From Diogma glabrata (taxonomy: Eukaryota; Arthropoda; Insecta; Diptera; Cylindrotomidae): a stretch of DNA of 64,000 nucleotides. Within the stretch, counting starts at the first letter, position 1. The number at the start of each line of letters is the position of its first letter. Below, piece after piece: positions 1 to 13,464 of this stretch. The DNA lies in NCBI GenBank assembly GCA_963693315.1, contig CAVNZG010000991.1, forward strand, positions 167,501-231,500. Reading direction: 5' to 3'. Below the pieces are notes generated by a model. The model had not been told where the DNA came from and made no database searches. It was given only the letters and a program-made list of their open reading frames with translations. The position numbers and the translations under genes were made by a program.

Positions 1-2059
1 ATGTCGAGTTTATTTTTCTCGATGTTTCGACCTCTTATGTTGGTGAAGTCAATGCTAAGCTGTTGGTTAATCCTGCTGCCATTTTGCTGAGACAAAGATT
101 TACCCTTTGAAATTGCAGGTATAGATACTGAAATTCGGCTGGGCCTAAGTTTCAACACTACACAGTAAAAAAAAATCTGGGTATCTCTGTCACAAAAACA
201 CGAAAACAGGTTTCATGCAACAGTTGCGCGATAAGGGAAAAGCAAAAAAATGAGGACACAAAAGACACTAACTAAATTGAAGAGTACAAATAAAGGGTTA
301 AATTCGAAATTCCTACTAACAACTAAAACGAAATTTTACATTTCTTGTTACCAGGCAATACAAAACAAAATTATGCTTTAAAACAATAAATTTATTACAT
401 CAAAGCAATAAAGAACAATCTCACCAATTATATAATTGTACGGCTTCTATGTTCACTACACTTTTATGTTCACAAACACTGACACAAGTACTAACACAAA
501 CCTTAATACAGTGTATTTTATCTTATTTTACCTTTCTCTGTCTTGATAAATACAAATTTGTAAATATAAAATATTTGTTTTATTTTATACAATTTATTTT
601 TTTTTTTGAATTTTTTTCTTTAAAATTTAGTAGACAAAGACAACCTTCTCCTTCTGACTACTGTTGATGAATGATGCGTAAGGTTATGACATATTTTCGC
701 TCTACAAAGACGGTACGCGTACATTGGAAAATGATGTCGAATAACTTAGAGTTAATTATAATATAGTTATATGTATAATAATAATTGAAATATTAGAATT
801 ACAGAGAAAAATTATTATGTAAAAAATAAGTACATATATAAAACAATGTAGTACAGTACAGTCAGCTAAATTTTTCAATTATTTATTATTAGTTAACACT
901 TAACAGTCATGTGGCGGACTAAGTTATATTTATTATATAAATAACAACTTATGTCACTAATAATTAATTTTTTATGTTTTTAAATATTGAACTCATGTTT
1001 TATAATGTAACGGGCAAATTCTATCATTACTTTAAATAACTACATTTTCTTTTGTTCAAGGGTAATATTTCTTTAACTTCTAACATTACAACAACATTAT
1101 GCCAAATTTTAGGTCTTCAGTTTGTTGTAACTTAAACAAAATTCGTTCCGTAAATGCGCATCAGTGTATAAATTAAATATTTAATTCATTACATTGTCAT
1201 TCCTATGTATAAAATTAAATTTAAACCGTTGAACCGAAGATATTTATTTTAGTTTTGTGTTACATATACACAGAAAAAATGAAATTTATTTAAACTAAAT
1301 GAAGAAACAGAAGAGAATTGGTAAATCAAAATAGAATTGCAGTGTGATTTATTTGAATTAAATTTGTTACAATCGTTTGTGCTGGTAAATTGTTTTACGA
1401 GTGTTGTGTAGGTTTATGTTCTGTTTTTTGTGTTAAGGAAAGAAGCCAACAAACGACTGGGATGGATAGAAATCGCTTTGAATATCCGAGATGTAGTCGA
1501 AAGCAACATATTTTTGAAGCTCGATTTAAAAGATCATTTTTTTAAAATAGAATCAGTTTCTGATATTTCTCTGAATATTAAAGTAAAATCATCAAAGGAA
1601 AACTTTATAGGTTTGTTTTTCTTTGAACAAAGGTTCATTTAAACGGTAGTTAATTTTTTTTGTTTTGAGATTAACAAAAAATATCTGACAAAAGTTTTAT
1701 AAGAGGAAAAATTGTAAAAATGGGAAAAATTCCGATGGAATTTGATAGAACATACTATTGAAAATTATGTCATTTTTTGGTGCTCGACAAAATAACTTTA
1801 AGTGAACTGGTTTTTATTGGTGGTGCCAACAATAATAAAAAAACCCAAAAAAAACAACCCGTTAGCAGGTTTTTTTACTTTTCTTAACATGCATCTTCTG
1901 GCTAAATATTTGAGGTGTTTTAACTTAAGGGATGCTCAGCGATGGAGCATATAGGGAAAAATACATTTTTGTCTATGGCCTTACGATGCTGCACTGAAAT
2001 TAGTAAACGTGGTAGACTTTGCACAAACTTAAAACCCAGATATCATAGTTGGCTGCGCC

Positions 2060-2170
2060 ATAAATACCCATCCTAAGGTTGGAAAGTAATAAACGACCTT
2101 AAAAAATCAGCTGCAATTGCAATTATGTCGCTGTTGCGACTGACTGTGGTGAATATTGCTGATTAGCCTG
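2060..2170 (+). pseudogene. possible RTE-type LINE 3' coding fragment
   Basis: Plus-strand translation gives DLKKSAAIAIMSLLRLTV, which resembles the corresponding end of the decayed RTE element at about 54120-54180 (DLKQ, stop, AAMVIMKLL). Only about 20 residues can be compared and the flanks are not coding, so this is a weak call based on similarity inside the window. Confidence 0.25.
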
Positions 2171-2389
2171 GAAACGCTCTTACATGCAGCATGAACGCCA
2201 CAAAAAAATGGCTGGACAGTGAACAGTTGGACAGTGTCCTCTACACAAACTTTTTTTAGCTTTCAACTGCAAGAAACACTAAGCAAACGCATTGGAAGCA
2301 TTTTATAGGATTTGTAGTAGAAGAGTGAACAAGTGTTATCATTTACTAGGTTAAGCTATTGACCAGACTACGCGTGTAGGAAAAAGCAA

Positions 2390-2800
2390 ACCGGCCAATC
2401 CTGGGTCAAGACCGCGCCATAGCTTTTGGGGGTTGGGCCAGGCTTAACATTTTAAAACGGCCCCAGCTTGGGCCAAGCTTAGAATGATGTCCTGAGGTCA
2501 AGTCTGGCAAATAAGGCTTGGGCCAGGTCTACCAAACCAATTTTTTTCCAGACCCCCCTTAAGTGTGTGGAACGAGGTTGTGAAAAGGGTTACATACATT
2601 AAAATAACGATAAACATAATATGGTCGACACATGTTTACAATGCATTAGACTGGTTAATAACACGTAATATAATAAACAGAACCATGGTTCAGCATAGGC
2701 ATTTACAGCTGGCCCAGACTTGGTCCAAAGCTAACTTGCCAAGGCTTGGCTCACCAATACTGATATTGGTCCGAGATTGGTCCGTTGTTTAACATTGGCA
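2390..2800. repeat. degenerate GGCCAAG/GGCCCAG-rich repeat
   Basis: This stretch is more GC-rich than its surroundings. Variants of GGCCAAGCTTGG and GGCCCAGACTTGG occur many times in both orientations (near 2395, 2440, 2465, 2520, 2712, 2740). It looks like a decayed short interspersed or MITE-type repeat. No termini or target duplication could be fixed. Confidence 0.35.
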
Positions 2801-3522
2801 GCTCCTGCCCGGATATTGATAAGCCCAAAGTCCAATTAGTTTGGACTTTCAAAAGTTCGTAACCTCAATTGATCCTTTGAACGTTCAGGCACTTACAGAA
2901 TTTTTCTTATTATTACTAACCAAGCTTGAATATTAGCAGAGATAAGCTCCAAAATTTTTCAGGAGGTGCATAACCGTTTAATTTGCACCAAAAGCCTGCA
3001 GAAACGTAAAAGTCAGCCTATCTTCATATACTTTTTTAAGACTTCAGAGAGGTTTATCAACTGTAAGGAAGTGTACTTTAGGCTTCGTAATTGAAAGTCA
3101 AACTACTTTAATTGAATTTGCATTAACAGAAACTTTCATGGTTATTTTCGTTTTTCCTTTAAAACATAGTTTCTTATACTCAATCCGTAATCGTCATCTA
3201 CAATAGTTTCGGTTTTAAAAAGAACAGTTGTGTGCTATTTCCTAATATAATTTCTTATATTCAGTTTGTATTCGTTGATCGCTGTGAAATTGTCATAAAA
3301 CAGTTGCGCAATATCATTAATACATAATCGCGCTATTTTCATATATAATTCCTACAATCGTTTCGTAATAAATATTGCTGTTTATAATTCCTTTCCAATT
3401 TTAGTACAAGTTAATAGCGAAGACTCTTTTAGTTAGTACACATAATTTAACGAAAGAGGATATCCAATAAACAATTTATCGTGTTTATCGACTTGTTATT
3501 CACCAACGGTCGTTACTTTTGG

Positions 3523-3530
3523 CTATAAAT
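3523..3530 (+). promoter_or_regulatory. TATA box of family L copy a
   Basis: GGCTATAAATACGC lies at the end of the block conserved between all L copies. Copies b and c have CTATAAATAG at the matching place on the minus strand. The position in every copy supports a conserved core promoter rather than chance AT-richness. Confidence 0.5.
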
Positions 3531-4498
3531 ACGCTTAGTGGCGTATAGAGGCTCTCTTAGTCTTTTCTAATTTCTAATTAGAGTGTGATTGTTTGGACGT
3601 CTGCTTATATTTTTGGTAATGTATTTACTAACCGATGAGTTGGCATTTTTTTCTGGGTTTTTTTGGTAGCTAGCCATCCTAAGACTATGCTCAAACCGAA
3701 TTTTTAAATAAAACAGAGTAAAACCATTAAACTTATTTTGTGAACAGTCTGTTTTGTTGTGATGTTAAATTTACCAATTAGTGAAACTGCATAGTATAAA
3801 GTCTACTTAGTACAATTTTTTTATATGAAATTAATCTAAGTCAATGTGATAGTTTAATTAGCAGAATAGAAAACAAAAAAATTGGTAACTATTTGTGAGG
3901 TTCCTATTTCGATTAATTACTTAAGATTATCGAATGATTAGATTGATTAATTAGCCATTTTTTTTTGTGAATAATTTGATGAATCTTTAAAGATAAGAAT
4001 AAAAGAAAAAAAAAGAATAACTTCGTGTTTAGTGCATGTGTTGACATAAAATAAACAAAGGAAAAACATATATAATATAAGTACCGTAAAGAAGAAAATG
4101 CGATTGTTTGCCTTACTAAATCCCCGTTAAATGTAATGTCCTCTTCAAAGAAGACGGAAAGTGTAATTTGTGTACATTAGCGGTATCGACTTATCATTTC
4201 GTCCTTCGTTACAACTATATCAGTTGCCGACTTCATCTTTTGTTGTAAGAATTATAATAACAGTTCACCTATTTGGATTACGACCTCATGTTGACAACAA
4301 CCGAAACAATTGTGACATCGCCACATACATCCATTGTGGTTTCGTTTCTTTCTAACTTTGGGGTACATCTTGGAATTAATAACTCAAAAATTTCTGATAT
4401 CGGTGATAGTTTTTTTAACAAATTTCGTCGTGATACAGTCATCCTATAGCAATATAGTAACAAAAATTGCGTGATCTGACTTACGCGCGATATAAACA

Positions 4499-4730
4499 TC
4501 AAGGACTGTTTTATCTGAATTATTCTTGTCGTAGAAGCATAATACCAGGGATTTCGTTTAACCAATTGATCCCCAATATTGTCATCATAGCAATCTATTA
4601 TCAAGGATTGCTTTGTCTGATTTGTTTCGCCGTATGATTATCATACTAATCTATTATTAAGGAAGGCTTGCTTGGAATTATTAGTAATATAGTCGTCATA
4701 GAAGTATATTGTCATGGTTTGCTTTCACAC
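4499..4730 (+). repeat. diverged tandem repeats in L copy a
   Basis: The phrase TCAAGGATTGCTTTGTCTGA recurs in diverged form near 4499, 4601, 4658 and 4713, each followed by a GTC(G/A)T(C/A)ATAG-like phrase. Spacing is about 55-57 bp with one longer step. The sequence differs from the tandem repeats at the same relative position in copies b, c and d. Confidence 0.4.
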
Positions 4731-6330
4731 TATAGTCACCACAACGATACCTTAAGTAAGATGGTCTGGCGATTTGACTGAGCTGAGGAGTAGAGAATGG
4801 GGGGATCTGGACTGGATATGGGGTGAGTCATATTTTAGTTCATTTTAATTAGATATAGGAATGATTACAGATGCATGTGTGAATGAGTGTAAGAATGTGG
4901 GAGTGCATGTGGTGCATGTGTGTGAACCAATGTCCTTCGTTTATATAAATATGTGGACTAAGAAGAAAGAGGTCTTATTTCAGCAGATGAATTATAACGG
5001 CATTATCCCATGGAACAGAAAGTCCATGTAAACCAGAAACCGTGTGGTTAATGCGTGGCAGGTTCGATAAAGAAAATCCATATACAGTTGGATTTCAAGA
5101 TTTTGGCGCTCTATGGAAATAAGTAACATACTGGCAAAACTGTTTTAGATCATCAGTTATTGTTAATTCTGGTAATATTGATATAAATGAATTGAAGACC
5201 GCAACAATCGCATTTGGATATGTACTATCAGCCATTTTAGTGGGATTAGTAACACGAAAATTTTGATCATATTGGACGTGGAGCAATTTTATTTGATGAG
5301 GTTATTCCGGGTTGTATAATCTTATAAATACGCCTGTCATCCTTCGGACAATATGAAACTGATATGGACGGGGTTGTAACCGTTCACTACAAAATATTTC
5401 TTAGCATGGATTTCAGCCTGCAAGTTTAATTTTCTTTGTTACTTTTTTTTTAAATTCTAGTCGGTAATTACCTATGTTTCTCACGCTATTCTAAATAGAA
5501 GCATACAAAAACCAATTGGAATTCTAGCTTTGACTTAAGCTATCATGGGCTTTAAACACATTGCCAGTTTTCGGTGTTTAAATCGACCAAGAAGAACGGA
5601 ATTTGCGGTGTGATTTGGGTTAAATGGTAATTCATTTTCCGTTTATAATTAATTGGGTCAAAATTAGTATATGAATATTTTTTTTTATACAACTGGGAAA
5701 TTTTAACTATATAAATGTTTATCGAGGTTAATGTTATGTTTTTGTTGTACGGTAAGGCCTTTGATAAACCTAAAAGATAACTAATTACCTACTACTGATT
5801 GTGGCAGTAGGGTACTGTTAATAAAATACTACCCACCTAATAAAACATAACATTTACCTTAACATTGACTATAATTAACTTTAACATTAACATTGACTAT
5901 AACAATAATAAATGCATAAATAATAACAATGGCAGCATGTCCTCAGTTGAAGTTGGATTAATTTCAAATAACCTATATTTTCATATGTTTAAGATCAACC
6001 ATGCTCAAACGAGGATCCCAATCCTATGTGCTAAAACTTACCAGTAATGATATATATGACCAACCGTGATTGTCTACGATATATGCGCATGCGATATATT
6101 GTACATGCACATATGCACATATCATGTCGCGTACTACACAGTTATTTGTGCTGAAGGAGCAGGATTTCCCTCTCGACCCCATAGATAGCAGCTAGTCTGG
6201 GGCTATAAATAAATCTCGCTAGGTACTCGGCCGGCTATGCCACTTCGGTGTTCTATGCCGAAGCAGCGCTTCATTACACAACGGGCATATCTACAAACTT
6301 ATCAAGCGGGCTAGTCTAGTTTTTTTAATT

Positions 6331-9300
6331 TATAAGCTTGGCTCCTAATAATTTGGGTCATATATCGCGTTTAACGATACTTGCTTTGCATATGTGGTTT
6401 TAGTTATTGAAATGAGCAATTCGAAGAAAGCAACCACTCTGACTGTCTCTCTAGAGATTTAACAAACTTTTCCTCAAGTTTAGTAAATAAGAACGCTGTA
6501 CTAGAATTTTATTGAACGTCTGACAGATTTTTCATGACAAAAGACAGCTGAACACGAATAGTTAGCACGTTGAAAAAAAATGTTTTTTAGGCGTTCATGC
6601 TCCATATAGGAGCGTTGCTAATCTAATCAGCTTCTAATATTAACGGTCATTTCACAGTGGCATAATTACCGAGGAAGAAACAGTGCCGTACATAGAGGGA
6701 GAGAGAATATGTGAAAATCTCAGAAACTCTAATCAAATGTTGGAATTATTGTTCGTATTCTACGAATATAATAATTCTGTAAATAAGACCATTAAAATCT
6801 ATAGGCTTTTTGGAAAAATATCTCTAGTTCTTGTATATAAGTATAGCATAAAGTATGTAGTTCTTTATGCTATACTTATATGCCTTATGCTATACTTAGT
6901 TGCCTTAAACAAAACTATGCAAATTTTCTTATCTTTCAGTAATGTTAAAAAAAATCACATCTTTGTAAAATGTTACTTTCTTTATCCCCAATAAATCCAA
7001 AATATAAAATTTCATAACATTTTCATTAGATCGCTGATCCATTTCTTTATCTCCAAGCAATATAATACAATGGAAGCAATATATGTTTTTACCGTAATTG
7101 AATTCCTGCAACATATTTTATTGATTTTTCTTTACGGTTTCTTCATTGTTTGTTATCATCATAACTTTTTTGTTTCAGTCAGATTTTTCTCATTTTCCGT
7201 AATATCCTTTTCAATTCCAAACCAATTTCAAATTTGATTTACAAATTAAATAAATAAAATCAAAAATATTTGTCAGGGTTTTGTTATTGTAATAAAAACA
7301 AAACAGTAATATCAAAATATTATAAAAACCAAATTAGCAAAATATATCATTAAACTTACATTTTCACTAAAACACCCACCAAAAGTTTGCTTGATTAAAA
7401 TCCAATTAGCTAGCCGGCCTTTGTTATTGTTGTTGTGATTTGTTGTTGTTATATTATTAAATTGTCACGATATTTCCTATATTCCAACAACAACAAAAAA
7501 AAAATCGTATTAGAAAACTTTTTCGTGTAAAACGAAAGTTGTATTTATTTCCTTTTTAATTAATTTTTAATTTGTTTATTTATATATGAATTTTCTATTA
7601 ATTTTTTTTTACTTTATTTTTCCATAACAAGTTTTTCATTCATGAAATTTTATAAACTTTAATTTATGCGCAAACTTTGTTTTTTATTCAACATACACGA
7701 ACACACATATTTATTATATTAACACAATCACAGTAAATATTTTCTTTGATGAAAAGAAAAGAGAGATACAGGAAAAACTAACAAATAAATAAATAATAAA
7801 TAAAAAAGAAAATGGTAAATCAGAAAAAGAAAACACTTGAAAGTGTAAGGATGTAGAAGGATATAATTTATTTTTTTATTTTTTTCAAACTTGAAATTCT
7901 TTTTTATGTTTTCTGTTATAGAACAGAAACATACATTTTCACACTTTCAATAATACAGAATAGAATAACATAAACATAAAAACAACAACAACAATAAACA
8001 CTAAAACGAAACTATAATTTTTTATTTATTCTTTTCTAAAACTTAACAAAAAAAAATAAAAGGAAATTCAATCCTTTTTCTGTATTTTTTATTTACACAA
8101 AAAATATAAAAGAAAACACAACAACAATAAGCCTGAATATAATCCACCCTTGTACGGTATATGTTGATTTATTTTTTACACTTTAATTAACGCGTCGTCT
8201 CGTTATGTAAATAATTAAGTAAAATTAATAAACTTAGTTTTAGGTAATTTGAGTAAATTAAACTTTTGTTTAAATTATTTGACGTTTGAAAGCACAATAA
8301 TAACACAAAAAAAATCGCGATTTAGCACGACAACACGATCAAATCATAAAAAAGATTATTTGTTTTTTAACTTTTAGTAATTCAAAATATTAAATGTAAT
8401 TGAAATAAAATGAGAGGGCGTGTTCGTTTTATTGTGAATTACAGATATAATAACAGTAAATTTTTATTATATTTTGAATTTCCTAATAAATTATGAAAAA
8501 AGAAAATAGTGTCAGAGAACGTCCTTGTACTATAGACAAGTTGCGATGCGAGACTAAAAAAATGAGAAGGAAAGAAAATGCAATACATACAAGAATTATA
8601 CTCCCAATACATGTGGAGATATATGAAAATGTATTGGGTAGACGTTCTAAGGCAACAGCAGTGGAGTACACCAACACTTTAACATGAAATAAATGAAAAT
8701 GCAAAGAAATAATTTTTTTTTATATTGGAACAGAAAAAAAATCAGTGGAGTTTAGATAACAGTGGCGGTTAAATAGAACAAATTTTATGGATAAGAACTG
8801 TATTACAGTAAAGTGACCAGATATGCAGTATTCGTTATGTTTCTCTTCAGGATTTTTGTACTCATCAAACCCTGTTATTTTAATTTTTAAAAAATCAAAA
8901 AAAGACGAAATAAATAAGAATTGTATTTGCAATCTTAGTTCCTAAATTTTAAATTTATCCGTATTCAAGATTTTTTATGTAAAAAGAAAAGGTAGAGAAA
9001 CGGGCTTATGTTCTAATACCGTACTGGCGCTTTAGATCCCAAAATTTCAAAAATAACTATTTTTGCTGAATGGAAGCAAAATATTCAAACGTCTCAACGG
9101 TGAAAAAGGTTTCCTGTGTCATAACTTACCATAATTTTTCTCCACTTTTTAGGGTTCCCATTTTTCATTATATCACATAAACTTTAAACCCTATTAGCCT
9201 GAAATTTGAGATATGTAAAAAACCAACCTATCTGCCGAAGATGATCAAAAATAAAAAGACATGTTTTCATCTGTCTTGCAGAGCTGCGATATAAGGTCTT

Positions 9301-9959
9301 AAAGAAATACTCTTATTACCGAGTCAGGTAGGATATTATATGGCAGGACTTTACTTCAATATCTCTTCAAAATGTGTTTTAGAATTTTTCAACACGGTTT
9401 TCTGGGAATTAGAAGAGTAAAAATCTTCATTAAAAACCAAGTTAAGGGTAATTTGGACGCCACTATTCTATACCAACACGTTCGATTTAAATTTTAGCTT
9501 CTTTTTTAATAATTTAAAAATGTACTGCCTCATGCCTCATGTATCAATTGTTTTTACAATTTTATACACCATTTGTAAAGGTGTAATCTTTTGTCGATTT
9601 ATACATCATACCATCGTATACCAAAATTGTCCCAAAAAATCAGGTAAATTTTTTTCTGATATATATCAAAAGTACTAAATACTAAACAAAGGACACTATC
9701 TAGCTTAATTTCATATGGGAAAATTCAACTATATGACAGGTTGAGTTTTGGCTGGAACTACATCTGAAAACTGCTTCATCAATACCTCCGGACATATGAT
9801 TATGGTGAGTGATACAGTGAATAAATTCTCGAATACAACTAGTTCAACAAAAACAAATCTCAATCTGTATAGTAGAATATCACTAAAACCATGAACAGAG
9901 AGGGGAGACATGACAAGGAATGAGATGGTAAAAACCGGAGCAAAACAGTTGCACATCTT
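6331..9959. other. AT-rich region without recognisable gene
   Basis: Long A/T runs and poly-TTG/AAC stretches (around 7430-7500 and 7980-8000) dominate. Short frames at 6683-6994, 8483-8704 and 8720-8932 have low-complexity composition and no motif I recognise. I see no promoter, RNA gene or transposon terminus. Confidence 0.5.
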
Positions 9960-10250
9960 TGGAACAGCGTATTTGATAAAGCTAAAATTCCACCAAAACA
10001 CAGTTATTGATTGTTTCCAGATCAAAGACTCCAAATGACGAATGTGAAAGACTTTTTATTTTATTGCAGGAGTCATAATATCCTATGATTTACTCTGGAA
10101 TGATTCTGGCGTCAAGAGAATTCAGATTGCGTCAAGAAAACTCGGGCTCCTCAATAAATGTAAAAAATATCTCCGTATTAATCACTCCAAATTTATAAGT
10201 CTTATATTCGTCGTTGTATGGAGTATTATTGTAAAGTTTGGCGCGCTTTA
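9960..10250 (+). pseudogene. decayed fragment of LINE-1 reverse transcriptase ORF
   Basis: Plus-strand translation gives ISYDLLWND near 10077 and, after a gap, ASRKLGLLNKCKKY near 10119-10170. These match VSNDLLWNDH and ASKKLGLLNRCKKF in the post-RT part of the LINE ORF at 22047-24665. Further on, a shifted frame gives a counterpart of IRPCMEYCCQV. The segment just upstream (FHQNTVIDCFQ) resembles FNSTKTQLLIV. Stops and frameshifts show it is a dead internal fragment lacking endonuclease and RT core. It sits alone in AT-rich sequence. Confidence 0.6.
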
Positions 10251-11330
10251 TCTCAGTGTTTCTCAACTGATTTCATGTTACGGATCAATAAATATTTTAA
10301 TATTCTATTGCGGATCTTGCGAAATATTTCATGTTAGTTCGACAAAAGTGCAGGTTATATCTTGTTCACTCTAACACATACATAATGTAATGTAAACAAC
10401 AGGAATAAACGAAACAAAAGTTTCAAGAAACCACAAAAAAGAAAAGAACAAATTTTGATGTGCAAAAAACAGACTTGAAAAAATTCGTATATCACTAATT
10501 TGCTCCGTTCTTTCAGAGCGAATAAGATAAAAAATAAGATATGTAGATATAAAATGCCCAAATATAGGAGTAAAAATAAAAAACTATCGTTCTTACTCCT
10601 AATTCGAAATAATATTAATTTACTGTATAAGTATAAGCGAGCGAGGCACGAGCGAGATTGCAAATTTGCGAGAGAATAAAACTTATTAAACACGAAGCTA
10701 CGGGTAAATTTTTTTTTATTTCACTCTTTTGGAGTTGATTTTATTATTTTTTTTCATTTCGTATGTAGAAAAAGAAAATAAATGATTATTCGTCTTCCTT
10801 TTTATTTATTTAATAAATATATTTGCATAATTGGACGAACTATTCAGAAAAACAACCTATTTTTATTTTTAATACGAAAGAAAGCATTGAATTTGAAGCA
10901 AAAATTAAATGTGTGAGTTGAAAAAAACTATCCTTCCAGCAATAACAACCATAATTGAGGGCGTTATTAGTCTTAATAGAATAAAATAAATAGCTATTAA
11001 TTTTATTCTGTTGCGCGATTGCTTCGGAACACCAATATTAGTTTTTTATTGGGTCAGTGTTTAATGATATATTTTATTTTTTGATCAAAAGTTTACAATG
11101 GATTTTATCTTATTTTTTGTTTTTCAAACAATTAAATAAATTGTATTCAATTTCGATACTTATTTAAAGGTTTGGTATTTTGGTATGAAAGACATCAAAG
11201 TTCCAACACTAATACTAATGAGAATTGAGAAACCAAAAACCAATCATATAAAAAACTAAACTTTCTCATGCCTTTTCAATATTTCAGAGAGGAACATGCG
11301 TAGTAGTTTGAATTTATTGTTTTTATATAG
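10251..11330. other. AT-rich region, no gene recognised
   Basis: The sequence is AT-rich with one 112-codon low-complexity frame on the minus strand (10355-10693) that I do not support as a gene. CAGTGTTTCTCAACTG at 10254-10269 resembles a common hAT terminus, but I found no partner end. Confidence 0.45.
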
Positions 11331-11552
11331 TCAGAGCGAAAACGTTTTTGTTGAATTTTTTATAAAATATAATAAAATTATTTATAAGATACAATCAAAT
11401 AAACTTATTTCAGAGCTCAATTAAATCAAATAAATTGTTTTATCCTTCGAATAAAACAATTTATTTGATTGCATTAAACTCTAAAATAATTTTGTTTGTT
11501 TGTATATTATAAAAAATTTTATAAGCAAATCTACAAAAACATTCTCGCTTTG
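11331..11552. mobile_element. small hairpin (MITE-like) inverted-repeat element
   Basis: Nearly the whole 222 bp folds back. The outer ends are TCAGAGCGAAAACG on the left and CATTCTCGCTTTGA on the right, which are imperfect reverse complements. The inner stem is 19 bp, from ATCAAATAAATTG near 11426 to its reverse complement ending near 11472, with a 7-base loop CCTTCGA. No coding capacity. A target duplication could not be fixed. Confidence 0.5.
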
Positions 11553-12109
11553 ATCATATTAAAAACCAATATATTTAAACTAATGCCCATGTCCCTCTCC
11601 CGAGAGGGAGAATACAGAAAAAGGCGAAGGCTACTACGATTAAATTGAATTAAATTTGCAGAGTGCAAAAAGTTAGTTTTCTTTATGATTGTTTTTTGTA
11701 TGAAATTTGAAGTCCTTCCATGTACCGCATTTCATTTCAAAACACCAAACAACTAAATAGGTACCGAAATTTAATCAAATTTATTTAATTGTTTAGAATT
11801 AATGGTAATTCATTGTTTCATTGGAAATTCATTGTTTTTTTTTTCGTTTTACCAATGAACTGGATATCACCAATGAATTGGATATCACCAATAATGAATA
11901 AAGTTATCCCATCATGAATAATAAAACTGAATCTAACCATATATTGGTGTGCAATTTATGAAATTTTTTGCTATCCAAACAATTGTCCATCGATCTACTT
12001 TCGAACCGATAAGAATTTTTTATTAAACTTAAAAAATATATTATTATCACAAAACAGTTTTTCCTCTTTTTATAAACGTTAATTGTTAACAAAAATATTA
12101 AAATATGGA
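11553..12109. other. AT-rich spacer
   Basis: I see no gene here. A short direct repeat of ACCAATGAAYTGGATATC occurs twice at about 11851-11888. Confidence 0.5.
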
Positions 12110-12439
12110 GGGACTGAAATCTCACAGCTCTGAGATATCAAGACTTCGGTCTGGGTTAAGCATTTTGATATAGTTTTCGGCAAAAAACTTGTATGGGGAC
12201 ATGGTTTTTAGTTTTGGGCAGCGATGTATACCAACCATAACTTTTTGTTAAAGTACATGTATTTTTTATCTCTGTTTAGATATGTATTACAAAACTAACA
12301 TCAATAACATCACTACGTTGTCGGAAAATTATAACAGATCATACATTAACATAATTTAGTGAAAAGATTATACAATCAGCAAACAACTCAAAACATCTCC
12401 ATTTAGCGTTTCGAAAAAATATTTCAAAATCACAAGTTC

Positions 12440-13030
12440 ATATTTCTTTCAAAATTCCAAAAATATTGTAAAGATTAAATAAAATCAAAAATCCAAACTT
12501 TTTTCAAACAAAATTCTAAAAATATTTCAAAACTTATTACAAAATCAAAGATTAAAACTTTTTTCAAAAACTCTAAAAATATTGCTTAAATTATAACGAA
12601 ATCAAAAATTGCAACTTTTTCCAATATTATAATAAAAACAAAAATTAGAAATTTTTCCAAATACTAAAAATATTCCAAAAATTCTTACAGAATCAAAAAT
12701 TGAAACTTTTTTTCAAAATTCTAAACACATATATAAAATTCAAAAACTATTTTTTTCTAAAATATATTTCTAAAAATATTCCATAAATTAGAATAAAATT
12801 AAATATTTAAACTTTTTCTAAATTCTAACAATATTCCAAAAATTCATACTTTTTCCAAAATTCTAAAAATTATAACAATATCAAAAATTGAAACGTTTTC
12901 CAAAATTATAATAAAATCAAAAATTTAAAATTTTTCCAAATTCTAAATATATTCCAAAAATTCTTACAAAATCAAAAATTGAAACTCTTCCAAAATTTTA
13001 AAAATATTTCAAAAACTATAACAAATCAAA
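12440..13030 (-). repeat. AT-rich minisatellite of family A
   Basis: Units of roughly 45-55 bp combine AAAATCAAAAATTGAAAC, TTTTTCCAAAATTCT and AAAAATATTCCAAAAATT phrases, repeated about ten times with point differences and indels. The same unit occurs inverted at 26060-26230, 34490-34925 and 35470-35820, always in family A. Confidence 0.7.
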
Positions 13031-13064
13031 AATTTCCATGTTCAATTATATTTACGTAAACAAG

Positions 13065-13460
13065 CAGCTAAATTTTTTTTTCCCAAAACATTATCTACAA
13101 AAATAAATGAAATCATTTTTTTTGACACACTTGACTATTTTTTTTTTGACAAACTTATAATGCAATAAAATTCTCAATAATAATTTCATGTTCATTATAC
13201 ATTTCATTTCATACAAATAACTAATTTAATTTTTTTCTAAAAAAATAAATGAAATCATTTTTTTGACACACTTGACATTATTTTTTTGACTAACTTAAAA
13301 TTCTCAACAATAATAATAAAATTTCATGTCGTACAAATAATTAATTTTATTTTTCCAAAAAATTGGGTAAAAAAATAAATAAATCGAAGCAAAGTCTTTC
13401 TTTTGACACACTTGACAACATTTTTTTGACAAACTTATAATGACTAACTTAAAATTCTCA
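13065..13460 (-). repeat. TGTGTCAAAA tandem units of family A
   Basis: Three diverged units of about 140 bp each hold a TTTGACACACTTGAC phrase (near 13121, 13264, 13403) followed by TTTTTTTGACAAACTTATAA and an ATTCTCAA phrase. Matching units occur in A2 and A3. Confidence 0.6.
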
Positions 13461-13464
13461 ACAA

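Larger units (their letters stand above)
1..3061. other. AT-rich region, no recognisable gene
   Basis: No reading frame here resembles a known protein. A 70-codon frame at 1430-1642 has no recognisable motif and I do not call it a gene. The only structured parts are a possible decayed LINE tail near 2060-2170 and a GGCCAAG-rich stretch at 2390-2800, listed separately. Confidence 0.5.
3062..6330 (+). mobile_element. LTR-like element, family L copy a (degenerate)
   Basis: This block aligns by eye with the reverse complements of 59190-59632, 33900-34383 and 29060-29740. It begins TGTAAGGAAGTG, matching the TGTAATGAAG end of copy c. It has a TATA box at 3523-3530, then diverged short repeats (4499-4730) and a GTGTGAATG-rich stretch (4880-4930). 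A segment at about 6125-6310 aligns with the leader and first codons of the small ORF of copy b. In the third frame 6215-6290 reads roughly GTRPAMPLRCSMPKQRF, like GARPAIPLRCYVAKKLF of copy b, but the ATG is CTG here. I infer an LTR-like or leader region followed by a decayed ORF. Sequence between about 4980 and 6100 may include later insertions. The right boundary is uncertain. Confidence 0.45.

Noticed and set aside
1430..1642. 70-codon ORF
   Set aside because: No recognisable domain, and no supporting promoter, splice or repeat context.
5095..5286. 63-codon minus ORF and an overlapping plus-strand reading resembling a membrane protein
   Set aside because: The plus-strand reading is interrupted by stops and I could not tie it to any family.
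10254..10269. CAGTGTTTCTCAACTG, like a common hAT TIR
   Set aside because: No matching inverted end within a few kilobases.
10355..10693. 112-codon minus-strand ORF rich in Leu, Phe, Ser
   Set aside because: Low-complexity translation of AT-rich DNA, with no motif or family resemblance.
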